A stretch of DNA of 12,928 nt from Myxococcales bacterium (GTDB taxonomy: Bacteria > Myxococcota_A > Polyangia > Polyangiales > Houyiibacteriaceae): the NCBI GenBank assembly GCA_013002645.1, contig JABDJF010000145.1, positions 1 to 12,928 on the forward strand, given 5' to 3'. The notes below the pieces were generated by a model. The model was not told the DNA's origin, did no database searches, and worked only from the letters and a program-made list of their open reading frames with translations. The position numbers and the translations under genes are program-made. Numbering within the stretch: the first letter of the stretch is position 1; every line of letters starts with the position of its first letter. This document shows positions 1 through 7,732 of this stretch, piece by piece.

Positions 1-1227
1 GCCCTGCGCTACGTGATCGACGCAGCGCGTGCGAGCGAGGGCCCGGACGCGATGGTGGTTCCCGTGTCTGTCGTGTACGAGCAGCTCGCGGAAGTAGCCT
101 CGATGACCGCCGAAGCCCTCGGTGGAAGCAAGAAGCCCGAGGGCCTCTCCTGGCTCCTGAGGTTCGCAAGGACGCAGCCGGGCCGCATGAGCGGGGTCCG
201 CATCGATTTCGGAGAACCGATCGGGATGCGGGCGCGTCTCGCGGAGATCGAGCGGGATCCCCGCGCCAAAGGGAAGGAAGTCGAGCGTTTCGCCGTCGAG
301 GTCTGTCACCGGATCAATCGCGCAACCCCGGCCATCCCGACCGCGATCGTCACCTTCGCGCTCTTGGGCGCCGAGCGCGCGCTCACGCTCGACGAAACGC
401 TCGAGGCCATGGCGCCGATCCTGAGCTACCTCAGAGACCACCCGACGACTCCAACCACCCTGGGCACTCAGCTCGAAGACGGAGGGTGGGTCACCAGCAC
501 GCTCGACAAGCTCACCGAGTCGGGCGTGCTCAATCGATTCACGGGCGGCGACCAGACGGTCTGGTACATCGCCCCGGAGCAGCACCTGGTTGCCGCGTTT
601 TACCGCAACACCCTCATTCACCTTTTGGTCAATCGGGCGATCGCCGAGCTCGCAACGTTCATGGCGCGAGAGCATTCCGTGGGCGACTTGCGCGAATCGA
701 TCTGGAACTATGCGATCAGCCTGAGGCAGCTTCTCAAGTTCGAATTTTTCTTCGCGTCACGCGCCGAGTTCAACGAAGAGCTGCGGGCCGAAGTGGCGCT
801 CTTCGACCCCGACTGGGAGGGGCAGCAGGTGCGAGAGCCGGTCGTGACTCGGGAGCAGCTCGAGCGTTGGTTCGAGCGCTCTCGGCCGCATCTCGCACAC
901 CTGATCCTCCGCCCTTTCTTCGACGCCTATCTCGTGGTTGCAGAGCAGCTCGTGCGCTGGCCTCACGATCGCGAAGTCGTCGAGAAGTTGCTCCTCGAGC
1001 CCTGCCTGGGCTTCGGGCAACAACAGGTCTTACAGGCGAAGCTTCACAGCCCGGAGTCGGTGACCCTCGAGCTCTTCCGCAACGCCTTGACGCTCGCCGG
1101 CAACCGAGGCCTCCTTTCAGGCTCCGGGCGGGAGGTCTACCAAAGGCGAAAGGCGTTCGCCGAGAGCCTCCGTCAAATCGTCGATGACCTCGACACCCTG
1201 AGCCGTCTGCAGAGCGCTGCAGCCTGA
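1..1227 (+). CDS. plsB: Glycerol-3-phosphate 1-O-acyltransferase (PlsB), C-terminal part, 5' end off-window
   Basis: The frame is open from base 1 (reads ALRYVID...), so the GTG at 13 is not a real start; about 408 C-terminal residues are present. PlsB transfers an acyl chain to position 1 of glycerol-3-phosphate at the inner membrane, the first step of phospholipid synthesis. The fragment begins near the last acyltransferase motif: VPVSVVYEQ (about residues 20-28), then GRMSGVRIDFGEPI, matching the V-x-FGEPI block of PlsB. Downstream come the C-terminal-domain features INRATPAIPTAIVTFALLG and FYRNTLIHLLV, which resemble the PlsB segment containing YYRN-x-x-x-H. E. coli PlsB is about 807 residues with roughly 390 after this motif, so the visible length fits a full-length enzyme. 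The catalytic HxxxxD motif would lie off-window. The gene is 78 bases from argB with no functional link, so it is probably a separate unit. Confidence 0.88.
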   Translation, partial: ALRYVIDAARASEGPDAMVVPVSVVYEQLAEVASMTAEALGGSKKPEGLSWLLRFARTQPGRMSGVRIDFGEPIGMRARLAEIERDPRAKGKEVERFAVEVCHRINRATPAIPTAIVTFALLGAERALTLDETLEAMAPILSYLRDHPTTPTTLGTQLEDGGWVTSTLDKLTESGVLNRFTGGDQTVWYIAPEQHLVAAFYRNTLIHLLVNRAIAELATFMAREHSVGDLRESIWNYAISLRQLLKFEFFFASRAEFNEELRAEVALFDPDWEGQQVREPVVTREQLERWFERSRPHLAHLILRPFFDAYLVVAEQLVRWPHDREVVEKLLLEPCLGFGQQQVLQAKLHSPESVTLELFRNALTLAGNRGLLSGSGREVYQRRKAFAESLRQIVDDLDTLSRLQSAAA

Positions 1228-1290
1228 GCCCACCGCAGGGCGCGTCTCTCGTTCAAGCCATCGCGCGCAGAGTCGAGACGTTCTGCGGTG

Positions 1291-1299
1291 TGCTATACG
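1291..1299 (+). promoter_or_regulatory. Candidate extended -10 element for argB (leaderless start)
   Basis: TGC followed by TATACG (1294-1299) looks like an extended -10 (TGn plus TATAAT-like hexamer). Six bases separate it from the argB ATG at 1306, so transcription would begin at or next to the A of the start codon. No convincing -35 is seen, which extended -10 promoters can tolerate. No purine-rich Shine-Dalgarno precedes the ATG (the preceding bases are CGGCCC). The minus-strand phosphoesterase has exactly the same spacing. Confidence 0.4.
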
Positions 1300-1305
1300 C
1301 GGCCC

Positions 1306-2175
1306 ATGGACGACCTGATCCAGAAAGCCGCGACCCTCCAAGAGGCGCTCCCGTACATTCGGAGCTTCCATGGGGAGATCTTCGTCATCAAGTATGGCGG
1401 CCACGCGATGGTCGACCCGGTGCTGCGCGACAGCTTCGCGCGTGACGTCGTATTGATGAAGTACGTCGGGCTTCATCCGGTCGTGGTGCACGGGGGAGGC
1501 CCGCAGATCGACCAGATGCTCAAGTCACTGGGCGTGGTTTCGGAGCGCCTGGAAGGACTCCGTGTGACCGACGAGCACACCATGGAGGTCGTCGAGATGG
1601 TCCTCGGTGGCAAGCTCAATTCGGAGATCGTCTCGCTCATTGCAAGTCACGGAGGTCGGCCGATCGGACTCACGGGCAAAGACGACGCCTTCCTTCGGGC
1701 CAAGAAGGTCGACCAAATGCAAACCAAGAGCGGCAAGTGGGTCGACCCTGGCCGCGTCGGGGCAGTCACGCAGGTCAATCCGGACATCGTGCGCCGGCTC
1801 GTCGACGATGGCTTCATTCCGGTCATTGCGCCCGTCGCAGTCGATGCGGAGGGCAGGTCGCTCAACGTCAACGCCGACACGGTCGCCGGCAAGGTCGCCG
1901 AGGCGCTTTCTGCTCGCAAGTTCATGCTGCTCACCGACATCGAAGGCGTGCGCGGCATGGACGGCGACGTAGCGAGCTCGCTGAGCGCGTCGGAAATCGA
2001 CAGGCTGAAGCACGAACGCGTCATCGAGGGAGGGATGATCCCGAAAGTCGAGTGCGCGTTGAGCGCCTTGGCCGGGGGCGTTCGAAAGGTGCACGTCATC
2101 GATGGGCGCGTGCGTCACGCGGTGCTCCTCGAAATCTTCACCGACGAAGGCATCGGCACCGAGATCACGCGCTGA
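1306..2175 (+). CDS. argB: Acetylglutamate kinase
   Basis: Phosphorylates N-acetyl-L-glutamate with ATP, the second step of arginine biosynthesis, in the cytoplasm. The protein is 289 residues, usual for the family. Visible motifs: KYGGHAM (K29 is the phosphate-binding lysine), HGGGPQID (62-69), GLTGKD (121-126), NVNADTVAGK (187-196), LLTDIEGV (208-215) and GGMIPK (242-247, second conserved lysine). The N-terminal helix LQEALPYIRSF and the C-terminal HAVLLEIF...GIGTEI are typical of arginine-sensitive enzymes, so feedback inhibition by arginine is likely (inference). I chose ATG 1306; an in-frame GTG at 1288 adds only six residues and lies inside the likely promoter. There is no Shine-Dalgarno, and a -10-like element six bases upstream suggests leaderless translation. 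It heads the argB-argD-argF block; argC and argA/argJ are absent here. Confidence 0.96.
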   Translation: MDDLIQKAATLQEALPYIRSFHGEIFVIKYGGHAMVDPVLRDSFARDVVLMKYVGLHPVVVHGGGPQIDQMLKSLGVVSERLEGLRVTDEHTMEVVEMVLGGKLNSEIVSLIASHGGRPIGLTGKDDAFLRAKKVDQMQTKSGKWVDPGRVGAVTQVNPDIVRRLVDDGFIPVIAPVAVDAEGRSLNVNADTVAGKVAEALSARKFMLLTDIEGVRGMDGDVASSLSASEIDRLKHERVIEGGMIPKVECALSALAGGVRKVHVIDGRVRHAVLLEIFTDEGIGTEITR

Positions 2176-2243
2176 GCCTGCTGACCCAGGGTCGACGGCC
2201 CACGGCAATGGTGGTATGTCGCCAGCTTGCCAAAAGACACCTC

Positions 2244-3455
2244 ATGACCAGGCAGCAAGACATGCTTCGAACCGCCGAACAGGTTCAGCTCGGCAACTAC
2301 GCACCCGCCCCCTTCGTTCTGACGCATGGGTCCGGCCGTCATGTGACCGACGCCTCCGGCCGCGAGTATCTGGACCTCTCAGGCGGTATTGCGGTGCTTT
2401 CGGTGGGGCACAGCCACCCGACATTGGTCGCGGCAATCGCGGAGCAGGCCGCCCGCCTGATGCACGTGTCGAACATTTTCTACAACGACCGGGCCATCGG
2501 GCTGGCCGAGGCGATTTGCGCGCGGACTCCATTCGACAAGGTCTACTTCTGCAACAGCGGCTCGGAAGCCAACGAGTCCTTGCTCAAGCTCGCGCGCCGG
2601 TACCACTACGACCGAGGCGACGAGGGACGAACGGGATTCGTGTCGACCCACAATAGCTTCCACGGCCGGACGATGGGCTCGCTGTCCGTGACCGGGCAAG
2701 TCAAGTACCACCGAGGCATGGAGCCGCTGGTTCAGGGTGTGCGCTTCATCGGTTTCAATGACCTCGCCGCCCTCGACGCGGAGGTGACGGATCAGACCGC
2801 GGCCGTGATCTTCGAACCGCTTCAAGCCGAGGGCGGGATCATCGTCGGGACCGACGAATTCGTCAGGGGTGCGCGCCGGATTTGCAACGAGCGGGGCGCC
2901 TTGCTCTTCTTCGACGAAATACAGTCCGGGTACGGTCGAACAGGCCGATTCCTCGCGCAGGAATGGTTCGACACCGTTCCCGACGCGTGCTCACTCGCCA
3001 AAGGCATCGGCGGAGGTTTTCCGCTTGGCGCCATTGCAGTGGCCGATCGAATTGCCGGAGGCCTTCCACCCGGGAGCCACGCCAGCACCTTTGGCGGCAA
3101 CCCGCTCGCGTGCGCCGCGGGGCTTGCCGTACTGCACATCATCGACGAGGAAGGACTCATCGAGAACGCGCGGGATCTCGGTGGGTATCTGGCCGATCGG
3201 CTTGCCGGGCTCGATGCTCAGCTGCAGACCACCGCGGGTACGCGGGGACTAGGCTTGCTGCAGGGCATCGTCCTGGCCGACGACGTCGACCCCGGCGCAA
3301 CGATTGCGGCGGTTCATTCGGCCGGGCTGCTGCTTACGCTCGCCGGCGGGAACGTCATCCGAGTCTCACCCTCCCTCAACGTGACGCGCGACGAGCTCGA
3401 CGAAGGGCTTTCGATCTTGGCAAAGGTTCTGGCGGAGGCGCCGAGGAAGCCATGA
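2244..3455 (+). CDS. argD: Acetylornithine aminotransferase (class III, PLP-dependent)
   Basis: Converts N-acetylglutamate 5-semialdehyde plus glutamate to N2-acetylornithine and 2-oxoglutarate. From ATG 2244 it is 403 residues, normal for ArgD. Motifs: LDLSGGIAVLSVGHSHP (44-59), NSGSEANESLLK (104-115), SFHGRTMGSLSVTG (138-151), FDEIQSGYGRTGRF (223-236; D224 contacts the PLP ring nitrogen), SLAKGIGGGFPLGA (250-263; K253 is the expected Schiff-base lysine) and STFGGNPLACAAG. The start is uncertain: in-frame ATGs lie at 2208, 2244 and 2262 and none has a strong Shine-Dalgarno. 2244 or 2262 gives the usual length before the conserved GNYAPAP. The frame stays open upstream to 1737, but that part is argB read out of phase. 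The stop overlaps the argF start at ATGA, implying translational coupling. Related class III transaminases (e.g. succinylornithine) are possible, but the context supports ArgD. Confidence 0.93.
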   Translation: MTRQQDMLRTAEQVQLGNYAPAPFVLTHGSGRHVTDASGREYLDLSGGIAVLSVGHSHPTLVAAIAEQAARLMHVSNIFYNDRAIGLAEAICARTPFDKVYFCNSGSEANESLLKLARRYHYDRGDEGRTGFVSTHNSFHGRTMGSLSVTGQVKYHRGMEPLVQGVRFIGFNDLAALDAEVTDQTAAVIFEPLQAEGGIIVGTDEFVRGARRICNERGALLFFDEIQSGYGRTGRFLAQEWFDTVPDACSLAKGIGGGFPLGAIAVADRIAGGLPPGSHASTFGGNPLACAAGLAVLHIIDEEGLIENARDLGGYLADRLAGLDAQLQTTAGTRGLGLLQGIVLADDVDPGATIAAVHSAGLLLTLAGGNVIRVSPSLNVTRDELDEGLSILAKVLAEAPRKP

Positions 3456-4363
3456 CCCGGCACTTCCTCACGATTTCCGACCTGAGCCGGGAAGAGCTGT
3501 TCGCCGTGCTCGACCGGGCAGAACAGCTGAAAGCGCTTCGCGGCACGCCCGGACATCCACGGCCGCTCGAGGGGAAGTCGATCGCGGTCGTGTTTGAAAA
3601 AGCATCGACGCGGACGCGCCTCTCGTTCGAAGTGGGCATCCACGAGCTCGGCGCACAGCCCGTCACACTCAACTCCAGAGACACGCAGCTCGGGCGCGGC
3701 GAGCCGATCGAAGACACCGCCCGCATGTTGAGCCGATATGTGCACGGCGTGGTCTACCGGACTTTTGGGCACGATCGCCTGGAGGCGCTCGCGCGCTTTT
3801 CGACCGTCCCCGTCGTCAACGGGCTTTCCGACGAGTTTCACCCCGTGCAGCTTCTCGCCGACATGATGACGATTCGCCAGGGCACCGGGCCGGCGCTCGA
3901 CCAGGCGCGGGTGGCCTGGATCGGCGACGGCAACAACATGGCTCACTCCTGGATCGTGTCCGCCAGCGTGGCCGGCTTCGAGCTGGCGCTCGCCTGCCCG
4001 CCGGGGTACCAGCCAGATGAGCAGGTGCTGGCCGATGCGCGGAAGCGCGGCGCCCATGTTCGAGTCGTCGATCGACCCGAGGAGGCCTTGGAGGGCGCCA
4101 CGGTGGTCAGCACCGATGTGTGGGCAAGCATGGGGCAAGAGGACGAGGCCGGGGAGCGACACGGCGCGTTTGCCGGCTTCATCGTAGACGAGGCCGCCAT
4201 GGCTAGGGCCGCTTCGGATGCGATCTTCCTCCACTGTTTGCCCGCGCATCGCGGCGAAGAAGTGAGTGCTGCGGTCATCGATGGTGCGCAGTCGCGAGTT
4301 TGGGACGAGGCGGAGAACCGCCTACACACCCAGAAGGCTCTATTGGAGTGGCTCGTCGTTTAG
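3452..4363 (+). CDS. argF: Ornithine carbamoyltransferase
   Basis: Makes citrulline from ornithine and carbamoyl phosphate in the cytoplasm. It is 303 residues, matching the roughly 300-residue anabolic type rather than the longer enterobacterial enzymes. Visible signatures: STRTR (52-56, carbamoyl phosphate binding), FHPVQLLADMMTI (129-141, the HPxQ motif), DGNNMAHSW (159-167, ornithine-side loop), SMGQE (226-230) and HCLPAHRGEE (261-270, catalytic cysteine region). The HCLPA block and the DGNN loop favour ornithine over aspartate as acceptor. The start is firm: ATG 3452 is preceded by GAGGAAG (3443-3449) and overlaps the argD stop as ATGA. It is the last gene of the first arginine block. 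The chaperone gene follows after 69 bases. Confidence 0.95.
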   Translation: MTRHFLTISDLSREELFAVLDRAEQLKALRGTPGHPRPLEGKSIAVVFEKASTRTRLSFEVGIHELGAQPVTLNSRDTQLGRGEPIEDTARMLSRYVHGVVYRTFGHDRLEALARFSTVPVVNGLSDEFHPVQLLADMMTIRQGTGPALDQARVAWIGDGNNMAHSWIVSASVAGFELALACPPGYQPDEQVLADARKRGAHVRVVDRPEEALEGATVVSTDVWASMGQEDEAGERHGAFAGFIVDEAAMARAASDAIFLHCLPAHRGEEVSAAVIDGAQSRVWDEAENRLHTQKALLEWLVV

Positions 4364-4398
4364 CGCCGGCGAACTGGCTGCCGAGCCAAACGCCAAGC

Positions 4399-4404
4399 TA
4401 GACT
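4399..4404 (+). promoter_or_regulatory. Weak candidate -10 box ahead of the J-domain/Hsp70 block
   Basis: TAGACT lies 28 bases upstream of the J-protein ATG in the 69-base gap after argF, with no clear -35 partner. It matches TANNNT and 4 of 6 consensus -10 bases. Its main support is position: it falls in the only gap between argF and the chaperone block. Read-through from argF is equally possible, since I see no convincing terminator. Confidence 0.2.
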
Positions 4405-4432
4405 GTGCGGATAGGGGGACGGTAGAGAGTCG

Positions 4433-5860
4433 ATGTCGGAGGAGCGAATTCCTCAACCGATCGAAGAAGGAGACCTCGGCGCGCACAGTATGAGCCCGCA
4501 GGAGGCGTTCGTGCATTCGTGCGTCGATGGGGTCCTCAATGTCGACGACATCGCCGACCTGACGGTGCTCGAACCTGCGCTCGTCGCCGAAGCGATCGAA
4601 CGGCTGATCTCGTTCGGACTCGTCGAATGGCGGGGCGCGAAAGTCGCGAGCGCGCCCCCGGCAGCGCAGCTCATCGAGGATGTGGAGATCGACGAAGCGC
4701 TTCAGGAGAAAATCCTGCAAACATTCACACAGGCCGATCAGCTCAACCACTACGAGCTCCTCGGCGTCGCGACAGATGCCGACCGCTCCGAAATTCGTAA
4801 GGCCTATTTCCTGCTGTCCAAGACCTTTCATCCCGACTCCTATTATGGGAAGCGTCTCGGCTCCTTCAAAGCGCACATGGAGGTGATCTTCCGTAAGGTG
4901 ACCGATGCCTACGAAGTCATCGGCCGCCAACAAAAGCGGGAGGCCTACGATCGCTACCTCAAGAGAAGCATCGTCGTATCCGCGGCGGAAGAGAAAATCA
5001 GTCGTGTCGAGGAACGAGCGCAGGCGATGTCCAAAGCGCTCACGCGCGCGCCCATTGCCGAACGCCAGGCTGGGCCGGTCGATTCCGCCCCGCCGCCCCG
5101 GGACTGGCAGCCGACTCAGGCGCCTGCGAAGAAGGCCGCTTCCGTCGTCCCCGGGACTTCGGAGCACGCGCGCATGCAACGAAAACGCGAGCTCCTCGAG
5201 AGAAAGCTTCGGGGCCGATCGATGGGGCCGTCAGCGAGGAGCGGGCCCGTGCGTTCGATGCCAGCACCCACGGCCAAGGTCGGAGCGAAAACCGCGCTCC
5301 GTGATCTCACCCGCTCGCTCAAGCGAACGGCCGGGCTCACGGGAGGCGTCGATCGCGCCGAGCATCACATCGAGGCCGCCCGCGTGGCCGAGGCCAAGGG
5401 TGACCTGGCCGCGGCGGCCACGGCCCTGAGGATGGCGATCACCCTCGATTCGAGTCGCAGCGAGGTTCAAGAGGACTACCAACGGGTCAATTCCCACCTT
5501 CGCGTCCAGCTCATCGACATTCATAGGGAACAAGCGACCTACGAGGAGGAGAACAACCTCTGGTCGGCCGCCAGCATTTCTTGGGCCAAAGTGGCCGAGG
5601 CCGCCCCCGAGGACCCCGTCGCTCCTCGACGCGCGGCCAAGGCGCTTCTGAGCGCCGGGGGCGATCTCCGAAAAGCACGGGATTTCGCCCAAAGAAGCCT
5701 CGACTTGGACCCGGATTCGCTCGATGCGCGCCTGCTTTTGGCCCGTATTTACATCCAGGCGGGCATGGATAATAGCGCCGCGAAAGAGCTCGATGAGGCA
5801 GCAAAGCTGGACCCGGGCCACGAGATGGTGAAAAATCTTAAACAGCAGCTCGTGGGGTGA
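4433..5860 (+). CDS. J-domain co-chaperone with N-terminal SxxDG-type domain and C-terminal TPRs
   Basis: A 475-residue multidomain protein. Residues 20-66 form a small helical, winged-helix-like domain (SPQEAFVHSCVDG...V...LISFGLVEW). Residues 105-176 are a J domain: HYELLGV, the diagnostic HPD at 133-135, and the closing AYEVIGRQQKREAYDRYL. Residues 180-305 are a low-complexity linker rich in Pro, Ala and basic residues. From about 308 to 465 there are TPR-like helical pairs (AEAKGDLAAAATALRMAI; DLRKARDFAQRSLDLDP; NSAAKELDEAAKLDP). J domains stimulate Hsp70 ATPase, and the next gene is an Hsp70, so they are probably partners. It lacks the Gly/Phe region, zinc fingers and C-terminal domains of true DnaJ, so it is not general DnaJ; the TPRs and N-terminal domain would choose the client. 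ATG 4433 follows a purine-rich GGTAGAGAG. The name and client are unknown to me. Confidence 0.88.
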   Translation: MSEERIPQPIEEGDLGAHSMSPQEAFVHSCVDGVLNVDDIADLTVLEPALVAEAIERLISFGLVEWRGAKVASAPPAAQLIEDVEIDEALQEKILQTFTQADQLNHYELLGVATDADRSEIRKAYFLLSKTFHPDSYYGKRLGSFKAHMEVIFRKVTDAYEVIGRQQKREAYDRYLKRSIVVSAAEEKISRVEERAQAMSKALTRAPIAERQAGPVDSAPPPRDWQPTQAPAKKAASVVPGTSEHARMQRKRELLERKLRGRSMGPSARSGPVRSMPAPTAKVGAKTALRDLTRSLKRTAGLTGGVDRAEHHIEAARVAEAKGDLAAAATALRMAITLDSSRSEVQEDYQRVNSHLRVQLIDIHREQATYEEENNLWSAASISWAKVAEAAPEDPVAPRRAAKALLSAGGDLRKARDFAQRSLDLDPDSLDARLLLARIYIQAGMDNSAAKELDEAAKLDPGHEMVKNLKQQLVG

Positions 5861-5896
5861 TGCGACAGAACGCATCTGAGCGCTTGAAAGTGGGGC

Positions 5897-7729
5897 ATGG
5901 AAAGAGTCATTGGGATTGACCTAGGTACGTTCAACTCGTGCGTTGCCGTCGTGGAAAGCGGCACGCCCGTGGTCATCGCAAATCGTGGGGGATACAAGGT
6001 CACCCCCTCGATGGTGGCCGTGACGGAGGGGGGCAAGCGATTGGTGGGCCACATCGCAAAGCGCCAGGCCGTGACCAACGCCGAGAACACTGTGTTTGCG
6101 TGCAAGCGCCTCATCGGTCGAAAGTGGGAAACCCCTCAGGTCAAGAACACGATCCAGACCACGCCGTTCCACATCGTGGAAGGTCCGCACGGCGATTGCC
6201 GCATCAAGATGCGGGACAAGGTCTACAGCATTCCCGAGATCAGCGCGATGGTTCTTCAAGAGATGAAGATGGTCGCGGAGGATTATCTCGGCGAAGAGGT
6301 CGACAAGGTCGTCGTGACGGTGCCTGCGTACTTCAACGACAACCAGCGCCAGGCCACCAAAGATGCGGGCGCGATCGCCGGCCTCGAAGTCATTCGCATC
6401 ATCAACGAGCCGACTTCAGCGGCGCTTGCCTATGGTTTTGGAAAGAACATCGATCGCACCGTCGCGGTCTTCGACCTCGGGGGCGGCACCTTCGACATCT
6501 CGATTCTCGAGATCGCGAGCACCGGTGTGTTCAAAGTCATCAGCACCGCCGGTGACACGTTCCTCGGTGGAGAAGACTTCGACCAGCGCGTGATCGACTG
6601 GCTCGTGGAAGGCTTTCAACACGAGCACGACATCGATCTTCGCCAGGACCGCATGGCGTTGCAGCGCCTCAAAGACGCCGCCGAGAAGGCCAAGTGCGAG
6701 CTTTCTGCGGTCACCGAGACCGAGGTCAACCTTCCATTCATCATTTCGAGCGCTCGCAACGAGGCGCTCCACCTTCAGCGCCTGCTCACGCGCGCTACCC
6801 TCGAAGAGCTGACGGCAGACTTGGTCGACCGCACCGTTCAGATCTGCGAGCTGACGCTTGGTGAAGCGGGCCTCAACAAGGACGAGATTGAAGACATCAT
6901 CCTCGTTGGCGGTATGACCCGCATGCCGAAGGTGCAGGAGAGGGTCAGCAAATTCTTCCAGCGCGACCCTTGCAAAGGAGTGCACCCCGACGAGGTGGTC
7001 GGGCTTGGCGCGTCGATTCAGGGCGCCGCGCTCGTAGACGACTCTCCGGAGCTCGACATGGTTCTGCTCGACGTCACGCCGCACACGCTCGGCATCATGG
7101 TCGTCGGCGGCTACTTCGAGGAGCTCATCCCGCAGAACACCACGGTACCGACGTCCCGCAGCAAGCCGTTTACCACGGTGCGCGACAACCAGACGGCCGT
7201 GAAGATTCTCGTTCTTCAGGGCGAGTCTCGACGCGCAGAGGAAAACGAGCTGCTGGGCGAGTTCATTTTGACCGGGCTTCGCCGTGCGGCAGCCGGCCAG
7301 GTGGAGGTCGAGGTGACGTTCGAAATCAACGCGGATGGCATCGTCAGCGTCCACGCCAAGGACGTCGAGACCGGCAAGGAGCAGTCCATCACCGTCACCG
7401 CGACGAGCGGCCTCACCGAGGACGAAATCAACGAGATGATGGTCGATGCGTCGGATTTCGCCGTTTCGCGGCGTGAGGACGAGGCCTCCGAGAAGGTCCG
7501 CCAAGAAGCGGAAACGCTGATCGCCGAGATCGAGCGCCTTTTTCCCGAGGTAGAATCGATCGTTGCGGGCAGCGACTTCGGGCGCGATGCCATCGACAAG
7601 GCCAAGGGCGTCGTGGACAACGCACGAACGCTGCTCGAGCGAGGCGATATTGCAGCGCTCGAAGACGAGCTCGAGTCGCTTGGTCGAACGCAGCGCATGT
7701 TCAAGGGCGTGGTCGGCAAGTCGGCGTGA
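5897..7729 (+). CDS. DnaK/Hsp70 family chaperone (divergent paralogue)
   Basis: An ATP-driven cytoplasmic chaperone of 610 residues. Nucleotide-binding domain: IGIDLGTFNSC (5-15), K70 in CKRLIGR, TVPAYFNDNQRQATKDAG (141-158), INEPTSAALAYG (169-180), FDLGGGTFDIS (192-202), GGEDFD (224-229) and ILVGGMTRMP (335-344). The linker is MVLLDVTPHTLGI (388-400, where DnaK has VLLLDVTPLSLGI). The substrate-binding beta domain runs to about 500, followed by a short helical lid of about 110 residues. Three differences from E. coli DnaK: the second Thr of the GTTNS phosphate loop is Phe (F12), the C-terminus ends GVVGKSA without the acidic EEV-type tail, and no grpE is beside it. The segment between KRLIGR and AEDYLG that marks Gram-negative-type DnaK is present. 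It lies 36 bases after the J-protein gene and 3 bases before the TPR gene, suggesting one transcript. I gave no symbol because it is probably not the housekeeping dnaK. Confidence 0.93.
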   Translation: MERVIGIDLGTFNSCVAVVESGTPVVIANRGGYKVTPSMVAVTEGGKRLVGHIAKRQAVTNAENTVFACKRLIGRKWETPQVKNTIQTTPFHIVEGPHGDCRIKMRDKVYSIPEISAMVLQEMKMVAEDYLGEEVDKVVVTVPAYFNDNQRQATKDAGAIAGLEVIRIINEPTSAALAYGFGKNIDRTVAVFDLGGGTFDISILEIASTGVFKVISTAGDTFLGGEDFDQRVIDWLVEGFQHEHDIDLRQDRMALQRLKDAAEKAKCELSAVTETEVNLPFIISSARNEALHLQRLLTRATLEELTADLVDRTVQICELTLGEAGLNKDEIEDIILVGGMTRMPKVQERVSKFFQRDPCKGVHPDEVVGLGASIQGAALVDDSPELDMVLLDVTPHTLGIMVVGGYFEELIPQNTTVPTSRSKPFTTVRDNQTAVKILVLQGESRRAEENELLGEFILTGLRRAAAGQVEVEVTFEINADGIVSVHAKDVETGKEQSITVTATSGLTEDEINEMMVDASDFAVSRREDEASEKVRQEAETLIAEIERLFPEVESIVAGSDFGRDAIDKAKGVVDNARTLLERGDIAALEDELESLGRTQRMFKGVVGKSA

Positions 7730-7732
7730 TCC

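Noticed and set aside
486..1187. A 233-codon plus-strand frame within plsB
   Set aside because: Out of phase with plsB, Arg/Ala/Pro-rich composition typical of shifted GC-rich coding, no motifs.
2183..2193. GACCC-A-GGGTC dyad between argB and argD, as possible ArgR operator or terminator
   Set aside because: A one-base loop cannot form a hairpin, there is no T-run, and it does not resemble the AT-rich ARG box.
1737..2243. N-terminal extension of the argD frame back to 1737
   Set aside because: The extra residues are argB read in another frame (Arg-rich, no ArgD similarity). ArgD homology begins after 2244.
4375..4388. TGGCT-GCCG-AGCCA hairpin after argF as terminator
   Set aside because: Only a five-pair stem and no following T-run; too weak to call.
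5883..5889. CTTGAAA ahead of the Hsp70 gene, resembling a sigma-32 heat-shock -35 box
   Set aside because: No matching -10 (CCCCAT-like) is at the right distance; it would have to lie inside the coding region past 5900. No CIRCE repeat was seen either.
6416..7504. A 362-codon open frame on the minus strand opposite the Hsp70 gene
   Set aside because: It is a shadow of strong codon bias in a GC-rich hsp70 gene, a well-known artefact. Its translation shows no family motifs and it overlaps a clearly real gene entirely.
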